64,000 bases of DNA, from positions 1,116,001-1,180,000 of the forward strand of contig NZ_AZUI01000001.1 in NCBI RefSeq assembly GCF_000526995.1, given 5' to 3'. The position numbers and the translations under genes were made by a program. The DNA comes from Lacrimispora indolis DSM 755. GTDB taxonomy: Bacteria > Bacillota > Clostridia > Lachnospirales > Lachnospiraceae. Shown in pieces: positions 1 to 7,976 of this stretch (positions are counted from its first letter, which is position 1; each line of letters opens with the position of its first letter). The notes beneath the pieces were generated by a model. That model did no database searches, had not been told where the DNA came from, and saw nothing but the letters and a program-made list of their open reading frames with translations.

Positions 1-158
1 AGGTTCACCATTTCCTGATGATCGTACACACGGGAAGCGTAAGAAATACGGTCCCCTTCCTTAAACGGGTCTTTCTTGTTGTGGTAAGTACCGCAATATT
101 CCTTTACCAGAGAAAGGATTTCCTCCCGTGCCTCTTTTTCTGTCTTGTTCTCAAACAT
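1..158 (-). CDS. rfbH: RfbH-type CDP-4-keto-6-deoxyglucose 3-dehydrase, N-terminal part only
   Basis: Only the first 52 codons are inside the window; the gene runs off the left edge. The protein starts MFENKTEKEAREEIL and continues into a segment ending ASRVYDHQEMVNL, which matches the N-terminus of RfbH (E1), the PMP and [2Fe-2S] enzyme that removes the C3 hydroxyl of CDP-6-deoxy-4-ketoglucose together with a reductase. The ATG at 158-156 has a GAGGA Shine-Dalgarno about 10 bases upstream. It follows rfbF and rfbG in the same direction with a 74-base gap, the usual gene set for CDP-3,6-dideoxyhexose synthesis. Family assignment is by N-terminal similarity and gene order; catalytic residues are outside the window. 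Confidence 0.85.
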   Translation of the reverse strand, partial: MFENKTEKEAREEILSLVKEYCGTYHNKKDPFKEGDRISYASRVYDHQEMVN

Positions 159-189
159 TCTTTATTTTCCTCATTCCTGCTCGTATTTT

Positions 190-219
190 TGCATAAAGGG
201 ATACCCGAAGGGTGCTTCC
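190..219 (-). repeat. Short interspersed repeat, copy 1 (rfbG-rfbH junction)
   Basis: Read on the minus strand this is AGCACCCTTCGGGTATCCC followed by TTTATGC. Two relatives with the same ACCC-NNN-GGGTAT core lie at 8789-8818 and 10625-10652, also at junctions of minus-strand operons. ACCC and GGGT can pair as a small stem-loop. It looks like a REP-type intergenic element; no function is shown. Confidence 0.5.
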
Positions 220-232
220 TCTCAAACTCATT

Positions 233-1309
233 TTAATTGAAAAACTCTTTTATCTGAAGGTCCATAAATGCCGGCATGTCCGCCCCATCCAAATAGGCTT
301 TGGTCCATTCCACGGTCTTTTCCACCGCTTCCTTCACCCCATACCGGGGATACCAGCCAAAGACCTTTTTGATCTTGGAGCAGTCCAGCTTTAAAAAGCC
401 GGCCTCATGAGGGCCTCCTTCAAACTTGTCGATCCATTTGATACCCTGGCCCCATGCCTCACAGAACAAATCCGCCAGCTCCCCGGTTGTCACGCAGTCC
501 CTGTCATCAGGACCTACGTTATAATATCCCTGGAACTTTGAATCTTCATACTGCTTCATTGCTATGGTCATATAAATGGCCAAAGGTTCCAGCACATGCT
601 GATACGGCCTTGTTGAATGAGGATTTCTTACAATGATATCCTGTCCTGCTGCTGCCGCTCTGATACAGTCGGGAATGATCCTGTCATTGGCAAAATCTCC
701 TCCTCCGATCACATTTCCTGCACGGGATGTGGAAACAGCCGCACGTCCGTCGGAAAAAAAGGACTTGGCATAGCTGTGGGTTACCAGCTCGGAGCAGGAT
801 TTGCTGTTAGAATAAGGATCATAACCATCTAAGGGGTCTGTTTCCCGGTATCCATACTCCCATTCTTTATTTTCATACACTTTATCCGTTGTAACATTTA
901 AAAAGGATCTGACAGAAGGGGTCAGGCGCAGGCATTCCAGTATGTTGACCGTTCCCATAACATTCGTCTCATAGGTATAAACAGGATCCTTATAGGAGTC
1001 CCTGACAATGGGCTGGGCAGCCAGATGGAACACGATTTCCGGCTCCTCCTGGAAAAACACCTTTTTTAAATGCTCCAGGTCCCGCACATCTCCGATTATA
1101 GAATTCATAACGCGGGAAAGTCCTGCCACTTCAAATAAGTTTGGGTCCGTGGGGGGCGTCAGAGAATATCCCGTTACCGATGCCCCGGCCTTAACAAGGA
1201 GCTGGGTGAGCCAGGTTCCTTTAAAGCCGGTATGCCCTGTGACCAGGACTTTTTTCCCTTTATAAAAATCACAAAATTCACTCCACTTGATACTCGTCCA
1301 ATTTGTCAT
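233..1309 (-). CDS. rfbG: CDP-glucose 4,6-dehydratase
   Basis: 358 residues, the normal RfbG length. It is an extended SDR enzyme that converts CDP-glucose to CDP-4-keto-6-deoxyglucose with tightly bound NAD+. The Rossmann glycine motif TGHTGFKG is at residues 24-31, the TTDK segment at 140-143, and the catalytic YxxxK is YSNSK at 166-170. The start codon lies directly behind the rfbF stop (the sequence reads TGATATG), with GGGAGA as ribosome-binding site inside the rfbF end, so the two genes are translationally coupled. It acts in the cytoplasm between RfbF and RfbH to supply a dideoxysugar for a surface glycan. The assignment as the CDP rather than the dTDP enzyme rests on the RfbF neighbour and overall likeness. 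Confidence 0.95.
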   Translation of the reverse strand: MTNWTSIKWSEFCDFYKGKKVLVTGHTGFKGTWLTQLLVKAGASVTGYSLTPPTDPNLFEVAGLSRVMNSIIGDVRDLEHLKKVFFQEEPEIVFHLAAQPIVRDSYKDPVYTYETNVMGTVNILECLRLTPSVRSFLNVTTDKVYENKEWEYGYRETDPLDGYDPYSNSKSCSELVTHSYAKSFFSDGRAAVSTSRAGNVIGGGDFANDRIIPDCIRAAAAGQDIIVRNPHSTRPYQHVLEPLAIYMTIAMKQYEDSKFQGYYNVGPDDRDCVTTGELADLFCEAWGQGIKWIDKFEGGPHEAGFLKLDCSKIKKVFGWYPRYGVKEAVEKTVEWTKAYLDGADMPAFMDLQIKEFFN

Positions 1310-1310
1310 A

Positions 1311-2087
1311 TCAGTTCTCCCAAATCTTCCAGGGTGCCTGTCCGGACTGCCACAAATCTTCCAGCTTCTTCATTTCCCGCTGGGTGTCCATGCACTGCCA
1401 GAAACCGGTGTGATGGAAGCTCATAAGCTGCCCCTCTGCCGCAAGACTTTGCAATGGCTCCTTTTCAAACACAGTGGCATCATCCTTTAAATAGGAAAAG
1501 ATTTCAGGATTCAGGATCATGAAGCCCCCGTTGATCAGGCTGTTGTCCGCCTCATCCTTTTCCCTGAAGGAACGGACCACATCACCTTCATCAATATCCA
1601 GAACACCCTTTAGCTGGGCAATATTAACGGTGGTCATGGTAGCGGTCTTTCCATGGCTCTGATGAAACTCCAACAAAGTCTTTAAATCCACATCGCAGAC
1701 TCCGTCTCCGTAGGTCATCATAAAGGGCTCATCCCCGATGTAAGGCTGAATGCGCTTTATACGGCCGCCGGTCATGGTATTTAACCCCGTATCCACCAGG
1801 GTCACTTTCCATGGTTCTGAATAATTATTATGTACCTCCATCTTATTGTTGGCAAGATCAAAGGTCACATCGGATGTATGAAGAAAATAATCCGCAAAAA
1901 ATTCCTTTACCACATACTGCTTATATCCAAGGCATATGACAAAATCGTGAAATCCATATTGGGAATAATACTTCATAATGTGCCACAAAATAGGCTTTTC
2001 CCCGATCTCAATCATTGGCTTTGGCTTCAAATGACTCTGCTCACTGATTCTGGTACCAAAGCCTCCTGCTAATAATACTACCTTCAT
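1311..2087 (-). CDS. rfbF: Glucose-1-phosphate cytidylyltransferase
   Basis: 258 residues, full length for RfbF. The nucleotidyltransferase signature LAGGFGTR is at residues 6-13, followed by the KPKPM segment near 21-25 that binds the sugar phosphate. It makes CDP-glucose from CTP and glucose-1-phosphate, the first step of CDP-3,6-dideoxyhexose synthesis. A strong AGGAGG sits about 8 bases before the ATG. It is 24 bases downstream of the glycosyltransferase gene and couples into rfbG, so the four genes form one operon. Which dideoxysugar is finally made (paratose, abequose, tyvelose or ascarylose) depends on genes beyond the left edge. Confidence 0.95.
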   Translation of the reverse strand: MKVVLLAGGFGTRISEQSHLKPKPMIEIGEKPILWHIMKYYSQYGFHDFVICLGYKQYVVKEFFADYFLHTSDVTFDLANNKMEVHNNYSEPWKVTLVDTGLNTMTGGRIKRIQPYIGDEPFMMTYGDGVCDVDLKTLLEFHQSHGKTATMTTVNIAQLKGVLDIDEGDVVRSFREKDEADNSLINGGFMILNPEIFSYLKDDATVFEKEPLQSLAAEGQLMSFHHTGFWQCMDTQREMKKLEDLWQSGQAPWKIWEN

Positions 2088-2111
2088 TGCTTTATCCTCC
2101 TAATCTTCCGT

Positions 2112-2894
2112 TCATTCATATTCCTTATAAGCCTTCCGGTAAAAATGCATCAGCACCTTTACTGCCGGTTTTGGCCACATCTTCGAAAACATATCGGTTT
2201 CTTCCCTGATACGGCTTTTGTCCGCAATACAGGCTTTTGTCGTCGCTTCTCCGTGGACCCTGTAATACAGGATCGGTTTTTCCACGCAGATAAAACGGCC
2301 GGGCAGCCCGGATAGCTGATAAAGGGTATCCCAATCCAGGGCAAAACGATAAGGAGAGGTAAAAAGAGACTCTCCTAATTGCTCCTTATTATATGCGCAT
2401 GCAGGACAGCAGATGGAATTTCCAAACATCAAAACGCTTTTTTTGACCCAGGACAAATGGCTGATGGAGCGGAAACGAAGGGGAATTCTTAAAAAACGCT
2501 TAATAAACTCCACCATTTCAAAAACTGCCGGCCGGTTTCCCCTGATCACGGTATATCCCCCCGTAAACAGCGTCATATCCGGGTATTTCTCATAGCTCTC
2601 CAGAAGCTTCTTTACATAATCCTTCTGGTATAGATCGTCCTGATGGGCAATGGTAACAAAACGGGCGGAAGCCCGGTCATAAGCAAAATTCCAGTCTTCC
2701 CGTATATTGCTTTCTCCATGCCGCACAAACAACGGGATTCCGTACTTGTCAGCCATTCTTTCAATGAAAGGGCTGGGCGTGGATGTGCATATGATGATCT
2801 CTGACCTGACGCTTTGTTTCAGGAGAGAACGGAGACAGGCTTCAAGATAGGGCGAGTCCTTATATGCACAGACCGCAAATGCATGTGGTTTCAT
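2112..2894 (-). CDS. Family 2 glycosyltransferase
   Basis: 260 residues. The N-terminus MKPHAFAVCAYKDSPYLEAC is typical of a GT-A inverting glycosyltransferase, and the DXD-like metal-binding motif is HQDD near residues 80-83 (ATIAHQDDLYQK region). It probably transfers a sugar onto a lipid-linked or cell-surface glycan using an activated nucleotide sugar. It is the first gene of the rfb operon, with TTAGGAGA placed 7 bases before the ATG and a structured leader upstream. Neither donor nor acceptor can be read from the sequence; the CDP-dideoxyhexose made by its neighbours is the natural guess for the donor, but it could transfer another sugar. Confidence 0.85.
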   Translation of the reverse strand: MKPHAFAVCAYKDSPYLEACLRSLLKQSVRSEIIICTSTPSPFIERMADKYGIPLFVRHGESNIREDWNFAYDRASARFVTIAHQDDLYQKDYVKKLLESYEKYPDMTLFTGGYTVIRGNRPAVFEMVEFIKRFLRIPLRFRSISHLSWVKKSVLMFGNSICCPACAYNKEQLGESLFTSPYRFALDWDTLYQLSGLPGRFICVEKPILYYRVHGEATTKACIADKSRIREETDMFSKMWPKPAVKVLMHFYRKAYKEYE

Positions 2895-2954
2895 ATTATG
2901 TCTCCTAATGAATCAAGCGGATATGCCTGCATATTCAGTTGACGCCCAATGAAA

Positions 2955-3031
2955 CGGGGCGCCCTGTGCCCGGTAAAGCAGGGCACGCTGTTCACAAGCT
3001 CAAGGTTGAACCACGTTTTCTTTCAACCTTG
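2955..3031 (-). promoter_or_regulatory. Structured 5' leader of the glycosyltransferase-rfb operon
   Basis: Between the putative promoter at about 3070 and the first gene lie several inverted repeats. A perfect 10-bp stem (CAAGGTTGAA at 3001-3010 with its complement at 3022-3031) comes first in the transcript. It is followed by two overlapping 6-bp stems, GTGCCC/GGGCAC (2966-2971/2981-2986) and GCCCTG/CAGGGC (2961-2966/2979-2984), which cannot both form. The arrangement resembles an attenuator. No poly-U tract follows the stems, so termination is not demonstrated; a repeat element is the alternative. Confidence 0.4.
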
Positions 3032-3064
3032 TACCTCAAATGGGCTTGTTATTGTCTGGCTATG

Positions 3065-3073
3065 ATTATACCA
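3065..3073 (-). promoter_or_regulatory. Candidate extended -10 promoter for the glycosyltransferase-rfb operon
   Basis: The minus strand reads ATGGTATAATC: a perfect TATAAT preceded by TG-G, an extended -10 element. No good -35 hexamer is visible 16-18 bases upstream. It would give a leader of about 165 nucleotides. Confidence 0.45.
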
Positions 3074-3333
3074 TAAAAACTGTATAACATTCCACCATAT
3101 TCATTATTTTGAAAGAATTCCATTCCATGCTTGCAGAGTTCCCCTCTGCCTGCCTCTGGATTGATCTTATAATACAGCAATGAATTTACCGAAACAGGTA
3201 AGGAAAAGAAGGCAAACCGGAAAAGTCCGGATTCCAGGCAGCCGATGACTGCTTCTTTATTAGGAGCTTTCATGAAAAAAACGAGGAAATTTTATGCACT
3301 ATATACAAAAAATAAAATACGAAAAACTTATTA

Positions 3334-3362
3334 TTGACAAAAGACACAATTATATTTATCAT
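3334..3362 (+). promoter_or_regulatory. Sigma-A promoter of the permease/C-S lyase operon
   Basis: TTGACA at 3334-3339, a 17-base spacer, and TATCAT at 3357-3362 form a near-consensus promoter. Transcription would start near 3370, about 190 bases before the permease start codon, leaving a long leader. Confidence 0.75.
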
Positions 3363-3557
3363 GTAAATAGTTAAGCAGGTTTATAAATTAACAGCTAAAC
3401 AGTATTGCTGCGCCGGAAGCAAAAGGAATCTGACAATGGAAGGATAAATAAGTCTTTTCGGTGCAAACGGGGAAAGTATTTTGTTTCATGGATAAAAGCG
3501 GGCCCGCTTTTACAATACATGCGCATTTTAAACTTTCATACTCAAGGGGGTATAGCT
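3363..3557 (+). promoter_or_regulatory. Long structured 5' leader (candidate regulatory RNA) of the permease gene
   Basis: About 190 untranslated bases separate the promoter from the start codon. They hold a stem of about nine pairs (including G-U) between the GCGCCGGAA segment near 3410 and the TTTTCGGTGC segment near 3456. Downstream is a perfect 18-bp palindrome at 3494-3511 (AAAAGCGGG/CCCGCTTTT). The palindrome lacks a clean U-tract. I do not see a T-box (no AGGGTGGNACCGCG) nor a riboswitch core I recognise. An alternative is that translation starts farther upstream in the same frame, but no ribosome-binding site supports that. Confidence 0.4.
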
Positions 3558-4898
3558 ATGTCAGATTCACAATGCAGCAGCTCTACAAAGCAATTAAAAC
3601 AGGTACTCGGTTTTTGGGATCTAATGGGAGCTTCCGTAGGACAGATCATCGGTGCAGGCATCATGACCCTGCTGGGCGCGGCCATAGCCATGACCGGCCG
3701 CTCGGTTCCTCTGGCCTTTCTGGTGGCAGCGATAATCACGGTATGCCAGTATTTGCCGGTAATCCTGATCTCGGGCACCGTCCGTCTGCGGGGAGGGCAG
3801 TATACCATGGTCGCCATGCTGACAGGAGAAAAATTCGCAGGCGCTTATACCATCATGTTTATTTTCTCCAATTTATCCATCTCCATGTACGGACTTTCCT
3901 TTGCCAGCTATTTCATCTCTTTGTTCGGCATTGGCAATGAGAAAGTGATCGCACTGGCCATATTGACTCTCTTCTATGTGCTCAACTGCTTTGGCATTGA
4001 CAAATTCGCAAGGATCCAGAACCTGATCGTCATGGGACTGATACTGGCCTTAGGCGTGTTTGCAGCTTTTGGCGTGGGGGACATTGAGCCAGGGTACTTT
4101 GCGGAATCCACCTTTATGACGGGAGGCATGCTTGGGCTTTTGCAGGCAGGCGGGCTGCTCACCTTTGCGGTGGGAGGCGCTTCCTGCATCGTCAACCTCT
4201 CTGCAGAATCCAAAAGGCCTACCAGGGACATTCCTCTGGTCATGATCATTTCCACACTGGCGGTGGCAGTCCTTTACGGCATCATCGCATTCGTAGCGGC
4301 AGGAGTGCTTCCGCTGGAACAGGTGGCAGGCCAGAATTTAACCCTGGTGGCGGATAAGATTTTAAGCCGTCCTCTATACATATTTTTCATCGTATGCGGA
4401 GCCGGGTTTGCCCTGATCTCCACCTTAAACGCCCAATATGCCTGGGCCCCCAAGCCCGTCATGCAGGCCTGCGATGACGGCTGGCTTCCGGCAAGGCTTG
4501 CCAGGCTATCCAAGTACAACACTCCAATCATCATCCTCACCATTCTCTACCTGGTTGCCGCGGTCTGCATTCTGACCGGCTTAAGCGTTGCGGTCTTAGG
4601 CAATATGTGCTTGATCGCCAACGGGGTCATTACATTGATGATTAACATATGCGTCTATAAGATACCCAAGGTCTGCCCGGAGGCATGGGAAAATTCTAAG
4701 TTTAAGGTTGGAAAAAGCGCCATGACATTGATTACGGCTCTTGGAGCTGCTTCCGCAATTTTTGCGATTATTCTCAATGCCTCAACCTTATCTACAACTT
4801 TAATATTATTAAACGTGGTAGTCATCGCCGGTTCCTTTGTATTCTCTTTCCTCCGCAGCAAACAGGCGCATGTGGAGGTCAGCTACGAAGAGGCATGA
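3558..4898 (+). CDS. APC-family amino acid permease
   Basis: 446 residues from the ATG at 3558, chosen because AAGGGGG lies just upstream and the sequence before it is a leader. The protein is almost entirely hydrophobic, with about 12 membrane helices. The helix-1 motif GASVGQIIGAGIMTLLG (about residues 24-40) is the substrate-binding break typical of APC transporters. It should be a cytoplasmic-membrane secondary transporter that imports an amino acid with H+ or Na+, or exchanges it. It is followed after 77 bases by a PLP C-S lyase, so a sulphur amino acid such as cystathionine, cystine or methionine is a reasonable but unproven substrate. Confidence 0.85.
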   Translation: MSDSQCSSSTKQLKQVLGFWDLMGASVGQIIGAGIMTLLGAAIAMTGRSVPLAFLVAAIITVCQYLPVILISGTVRLRGGQYTMVAMLTGEKFAGAYTIMFIFSNLSISMYGLSFASYFISLFGIGNEKVIALAILTLFYVLNCFGIDKFARIQNLIVMGLILALGVFAAFGVGDIEPGYFAESTFMTGGMLGLLQAGGLLTFAVGGASCIVNLSAESKRPTRDIPLVMIISTLAVAVLYGIIAFVAAGVLPLEQVAGQNLTLVADKILSRPLYIFFIVCGAGFALISTLNAQYAWAPKPVMQACDDGWLPARLARLSKYNTPIIILTILYLVAAVCILTGLSVAVLGNMCLIANGVITLMINICVYKIPKVCPEAWENSKFKVGKSAMTLITALGAASAIFAIILNASTLSTTLILLNVVVIAGSFVFSFLRSKQAHVEVSYEEA

Positions 4899-4975
4899 CG
4901 AGGGCCGCTTCTGTCAAAATATAGTTTAAAAATATAATTTAAAAAGATATAGCCAGAAAGGATGGATAAGTTACT

Positions 4976-6187
4976 ATGAAATACGATTTTACCAGCATCA
5001 TGGACCGGCACGGAAAGGATTCCATCGCAGTTGACGGACTGGGGACGAACCCAGGTTTTACCCCGGAGCCGCCGGGAGAGGGCTTTGGCGCCATTCCCAT
5101 GTGGGTAGCGGACATGAACTTTCCAACTGTCCCCACCATACCGGAGGCGATGATTGAAAGGGCAAAGCACCCGGCCTACGGCTATTTCACTCCGCCTGAC
5201 GAGTATTATGATTCCATCATCAGCTGGCACGAGAAGCGCAACGGCGTCACCGGCCTGACAAAGGAGGCCATCAGCTACGAAAACGGGGTTCTGGGCGGCT
5301 TAATCAGCGCCTTGAACGTATTCTGTTCCAAGGGTGATAATGTGCTCCTCCATTCTCCCACCTACATCGGCTTTACCATGTGCGTGGAAAACAACGGCTA
5401 CAACATCGTCCACAGTCCATTAAAACTGGATGTGGGCGGCATCTGGCGCATGGATTTTGAAGACATGGAGAAAAAACTGGTGGAAAAAAAGATTCATGCC
5501 GCTATCTTCTGTTCTCCCCACAATCCCTGCGGCCGTGTATGGGAGAGATGGGAAATCGAGAAAGCCATGGAGCTTTACAAAAAGCATAATGTCTTTGTAA
5601 TTTCCGATGAAATCTGGTCCGACATCATTTTGGCAGGCCATGAGCACATCCCTACCCAAAGCGTCAGCGAGGATGCAAGCCAACGGACGGTGGCGTTATA
5701 CGCTCCCTCCAAGACCTTTAACCTGGCAGGCCTTGTGGGAAGCTATCATATTATCTACAATAAATGGATTCGGGAGCGGGTGGCAAAGGAATCCTCCTTA
5801 TCCCATTACAACGACATGAACGTGCTGTCCATGCATGCCCTTTTAGGGGCCTACCGGTCCGAGGGCTATGAATGGGTCGACGAACTGTGCCAGGTCATCA
5901 CCGCCAATGTGGATTACGCCTATGATTATATCAGGGAGCATTTTCACGGAGTGAGCCTTTCAAAACCGGAAGGCACCTATATGATGTTCCTGGACTGCAG
6001 CCGGTGGTGTGAAGAAAACGGAAAGACCATTGAGGAGTTAGAGCGGGCCGGCTGGGCCGTAGGTGTGGCCTGGCAGGACGGACAGATGTTTCACGGACCG
6101 TACCACATCCGCCTGAATCTGGCCCTTCCCTTAAGCCAGGTAAAAGAGGCCTTCCAGCGGCTGAATGAATACGTGTTTCTCAGCTAA
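4976..6187 (+). CDS. PLP-dependent C-S lyase, MalY/PatB family (cystathionine beta-lyase-like)
   Basis: 403 residues, the usual length of the MalY/PatB branch of fold-type I aminotransferases. The early segment PMWVADMNFPT is diagnostic of this branch. The Schiff-base lysine is K246 in SKTFNLAG, and SDEIWSDIIL carries the conserved Asp that contacts the pyridine nitrogen. Enzymes of this family cleave C-S bonds of cystathionine, cysteine or cysteine conjugates, giving pyruvate, ammonia and a thiol; some also modulate regulators. AAAGGATGG precedes the ATG. It shares the permease promoter and ends at a strong bidirectional terminator. The exact substrate is unknown; the permease suggests it is imported. 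Confidence 0.88.
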   Translation: MKYDFTSIMDRHGKDSIAVDGLGTNPGFTPEPPGEGFGAIPMWVADMNFPTVPTIPEAMIERAKHPAYGYFTPPDEYYDSIISWHEKRNGVTGLTKEAISYENGVLGGLISALNVFCSKGDNVLLHSPTYIGFTMCVENNGYNIVHSPLKLDVGGIWRMDFEDMEKKLVEKKIHAAIFCSPHNPCGRVWERWEIEKAMELYKKHNVFVISDEIWSDIILAGHEHIPTQSVSEDASQRTVALYAPSKTFNLAGLVGSYHIIYNKWIRERVAKESSLSHYNDMNVLSMHALLGAYRSEGYEWVDELCQVITANVDYAYDYIREHFHGVSLSKPEGTYMMFLDCSRWCEENGKTIEELERAGWAVGVAWQDGQMFHGPYHIRLNLALPLSQVKEAFQRLNEYVFLS

Positions 6188-6192
6188 AGAGA

Positions 6193-6226
6193 CGGCGCAC
6201 AGCTAAATGATATCAGCTGTGCGCCG
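6193..6226. terminator. Bidirectional rho-independent terminator
   Basis: Perfect 12-bp stem (CGGCGCACAGCT at 6193-6204 with its complement at 6215-6226) followed by TTTTTTTC on the plus strand. It ends the permease/C-S lyase operon and overlaps the stop codon of the convergent MarR gene, whose transcript can use the same stem. Confidence 0.9.
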
Positions 6227-6761
6227 TTTTTTTCTTTTCACCTGCCGGGCTTGTCTTTTTGGCCCTCAGGGAGAGGTCGTTATTAAATTCCCGGCTGTCC
6301 TTCACGTCCAGCATAAAACCTTCGTTTAACTTCTGCTGGACTTTCCGGTAGATCTGAAGCTCTTCCTCGGTAAAAGAATCCAGTAAGTGGTAGGTTCGTT
6401 CATAACAGCAGCTTTCAAATTCCTGGTGCTTTAAAAACAGCTCCCTCCCGGATTCGGTAAGGTAGAGGTTATAGACCCGGTTATTGCTTTCGTTTCTCTT
6501 CTGTAAAATCCATTCCTTGGCCCGCAGCTTTTTGATGAGCTGAGAGCAGGCGCTTAAAGTCTTATTTAAGGTCCGGGCACACTCGGCGGCGGAGATGCCG
6601 GGCTGCTGACCCACCATCTTTAAGATCTGGGCCTCCGCCTGATAAAGAGTGGTTCCCTTATAATCATGTAACAGCGAATCATATTCCATAATGAGTCCGC
6701 ACCCCGTATCCAAATCCCGGATCAACTCACAGTACAGCTCATATCGTTGGTTTTCACTCAT
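6213..6761 (-). CDS. MarR-family transcriptional regulator
   Basis: 182 residues from the ATG at 6761, preferred over an upstream in-frame ATG because GGGAGGAAATT precedes it ideally. The winged-helix domain is at about residues 45-125: the recognition helix lies in AAECARTLNKTLSACSQLIK, and the wing in the KRNESNNRVYNLYLTESG segment. The flanks are helical, as needed for the MarR dimer. It is convergent with the permease/C-S lyase operon and transcribed from its own promoter. The basic C-terminal tail (KKTSPAGEKKKTAHS) is longer than usual. Its target and ligand are unknown; MarR proteins often sense small phenolics, thiols or metals. Confidence 0.85.
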   Translation of the reverse strand: MSENQRYELYCELIRDLDTGCGLIMEYDSLLHDYKGTTLYQAEAQILKMVGQQPGISAAECARTLNKTLSACSQLIKKLRAKEWILQKRNESNNRVYNLYLTESGRELFLKHQEFESCCYERTYHLLDSFTEEELQIYRKVQQKLNEGFMLDVKDSREFNNDLSLRAKKTSPAGEKKKTAHS

Positions 6762-6827
6762 AATTTCCTCCCACATGTACAGCAGCTTCTTCATTTATGG
6801 GCAAACTTCCAGCCGCCCTATTGGATA

Positions 6828-6856
6828 ATGTTACCACTTATTCTTAAATCGTGCAA
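6828..6856 (-). promoter_or_regulatory. Sigma-A promoter of the MarR gene
   Basis: On the minus strand TTGCAC (6856-6851), 17 bases, TAACAT (6833-6828). This places the start about 60 bases before the MarR ATG. Confidence 0.55.
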
Positions 6857-6923
6857 GCAGTAGCTTTTTTTCCTTCTGGAAGAATTTACCTTCCGGGCTG
6901 TCAGCCTGAAATCTTTGCAGAAT

Positions 6924-6972
6924 AAAAAAAGGAATCCGTCCTCACATTGACAGTGAAAGGAACGGATTCCTT
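6924..6972 (-). terminator. Terminator of the nucleoside-salvage operon
   Basis: On the minus strand AAGGAATCCGT and ACGGATTCC pair, with an inner TCAC/GTGA pairing, followed by TTTTTTT (6930-6924). It lies immediately after the nucleoside hydrolase stop codon and separates the operon from the MarR gene. Confidence 0.9.
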
Positions 6973-6983
6973 CTTCTATGACT

Positions 6984-7928
6984 CTAAAAAACTGACAGCA
7001 GCCTCCTGACTGCCAGACCAGAATCCACCCGGACGCAGTAATGGATCTCTTCATGATCATAGACCGGAATAAAGCCTTCATCCAGTTTGATCATGCCGCG
7101 GAATTCCTCATTTTCATACTCCACCGCAGCCCTTGCCATCCGGTATTCTCCAATGGAGGGATCCTCGGCAATCAACATTGCCAAAGGATCATGGACCACG
7201 GAGCAGTCCAGACTGCCCATGGACTCATAGCTGAACTTGAAGTAATATTCCAGGACAGACTGCATATACTCCACGATCTCCCGGTTTTCCTCCCTGCAGT
7301 ACTTTCCAAGGAGGGAAATATCCCGGGCAGACAGAAAGGTCTCCATGGTAACGTCAAGACCTACCACTGTCATGGGAAAGCCCGCCCGGAACACAATATC
7401 AGAGGCTTTTGCATCTCCGTAGATATTCGCTTCCGCATAGACATTGATATTACCGGGCTTGTGGAAGTTCCCTCCCATGACTGCCATGTGCTTTATTTTA
7501 TAGGGAAGCCTGGGATCCTTTTCTAAAGCTGCCGCAATATTGGTCAGCCGTCCCAGGGTAACAATGGTCAAATCTCCCCCAAGCTCCTCTGCCTTTCTTA
7601 TGATAAAGTCCGCTGCCTCCTCATTCAAAGGCATTTGTTCTGATACCGGCAATTCCACATTGCCGATCCCGTTTTCTCCATGGATATGGACAGGGTAAGG
7701 CTCCACCTCTCCGGTCAGGCTCTCATTGGCGCCCACAATGACAGGTATGTCATAACCGCATTTAGCCAGCTTGATCAGACGAAGTGTATTTTCCGCCGCC
7801 TGCATGGACGAGGTATTGCCATATACGGTGGTAAAGCCCTCTATATGAAGCTTTTTGCTTTTTAAAGCATATAGTATGGCGATTGAATCATCAATGCCCG
7901 TATCGCAATCCACTATAATATGTTTCAT
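6984..7928 (-). CDS. Inosine-uridine preferring nucleoside hydrolase family protein
   Basis: 314 residues from the ATG at 7928, chosen over a GTG seven codons upstream because AAAGGAAAC lies about 10 bases before it and DxDxxxDD then falls at the normal N-terminal place. The Ca2+-binding signature DCDTGIDD is residues 7-14, and the C-terminal HDPLAML segment supplies the catalytic His/Asp region. The family hydrolyses the N-glycosidic bond of ribonucleosides to a free base and ribose in the cytoplasm. It is the last gene of a nucleoside import/salvage operon that also encodes three phosphorylases, giving both hydrolytic and phosphorolytic routes. Confidence 0.92.
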   Translation of the reverse strand: MKHIIVDCDTGIDDSIAILYALKSKKLHIEGFTTVYGNTSSMQAAENTLRLIKLAKCGYDIPVIVGANESLTGEVEPYPVHIHGENGIGNVELPVSEQMPLNEEAADFIIRKAEELGGDLTIVTLGRLTNIAAALEKDPRLPYKIKHMAVMGGNFHKPGNINVYAEANIYGDAKASDIVFRAGFPMTVVGLDVTMETFLSARDISLLGKYCREENREIVEYMQSVLEYYFKFSYESMGSLDCSVVHDPLAMLIAEDPSIGEYRMARAAVEYENEEFRGMIKLDEGFIPVYDHEEIHYCVRVDSGLAVRRLLSVF

Positions 7929-7955
7929 CGATTCTGTTTCCTTTCCCACGGCTTA

Positions 7956-7976
7956 GTCAATCGGATATTCCCAATC
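7956..7976 (-). repeat. Short repeated motif (ATATCCG-type), copy at hydrolase leader
   Basis: GTCAATCGGATATTCCCAAT plus one base here matches 23431-23451 at 19 of 21 positions; a shorter match (12 bases) occurs near 2912-2924. All three lie upstream of minus-strand genes. Low-complexity chance similarity cannot be excluded. Confidence 0.3.

Noticed and set aside
3049..3273. 74-residue minus-strand ORF between the glycosyltransferase and permease genes
   Set aside because: No ribosome-binding site, no recognisable domain, overlaps the candidate extended -10 promoter, and composition looks like chance.
3461..3940. 159-residue plus-strand ORF overlapping the permease start
   Set aside because: Runs out of frame into the APC permease, Arg/His-rich, no ribosome-binding site.
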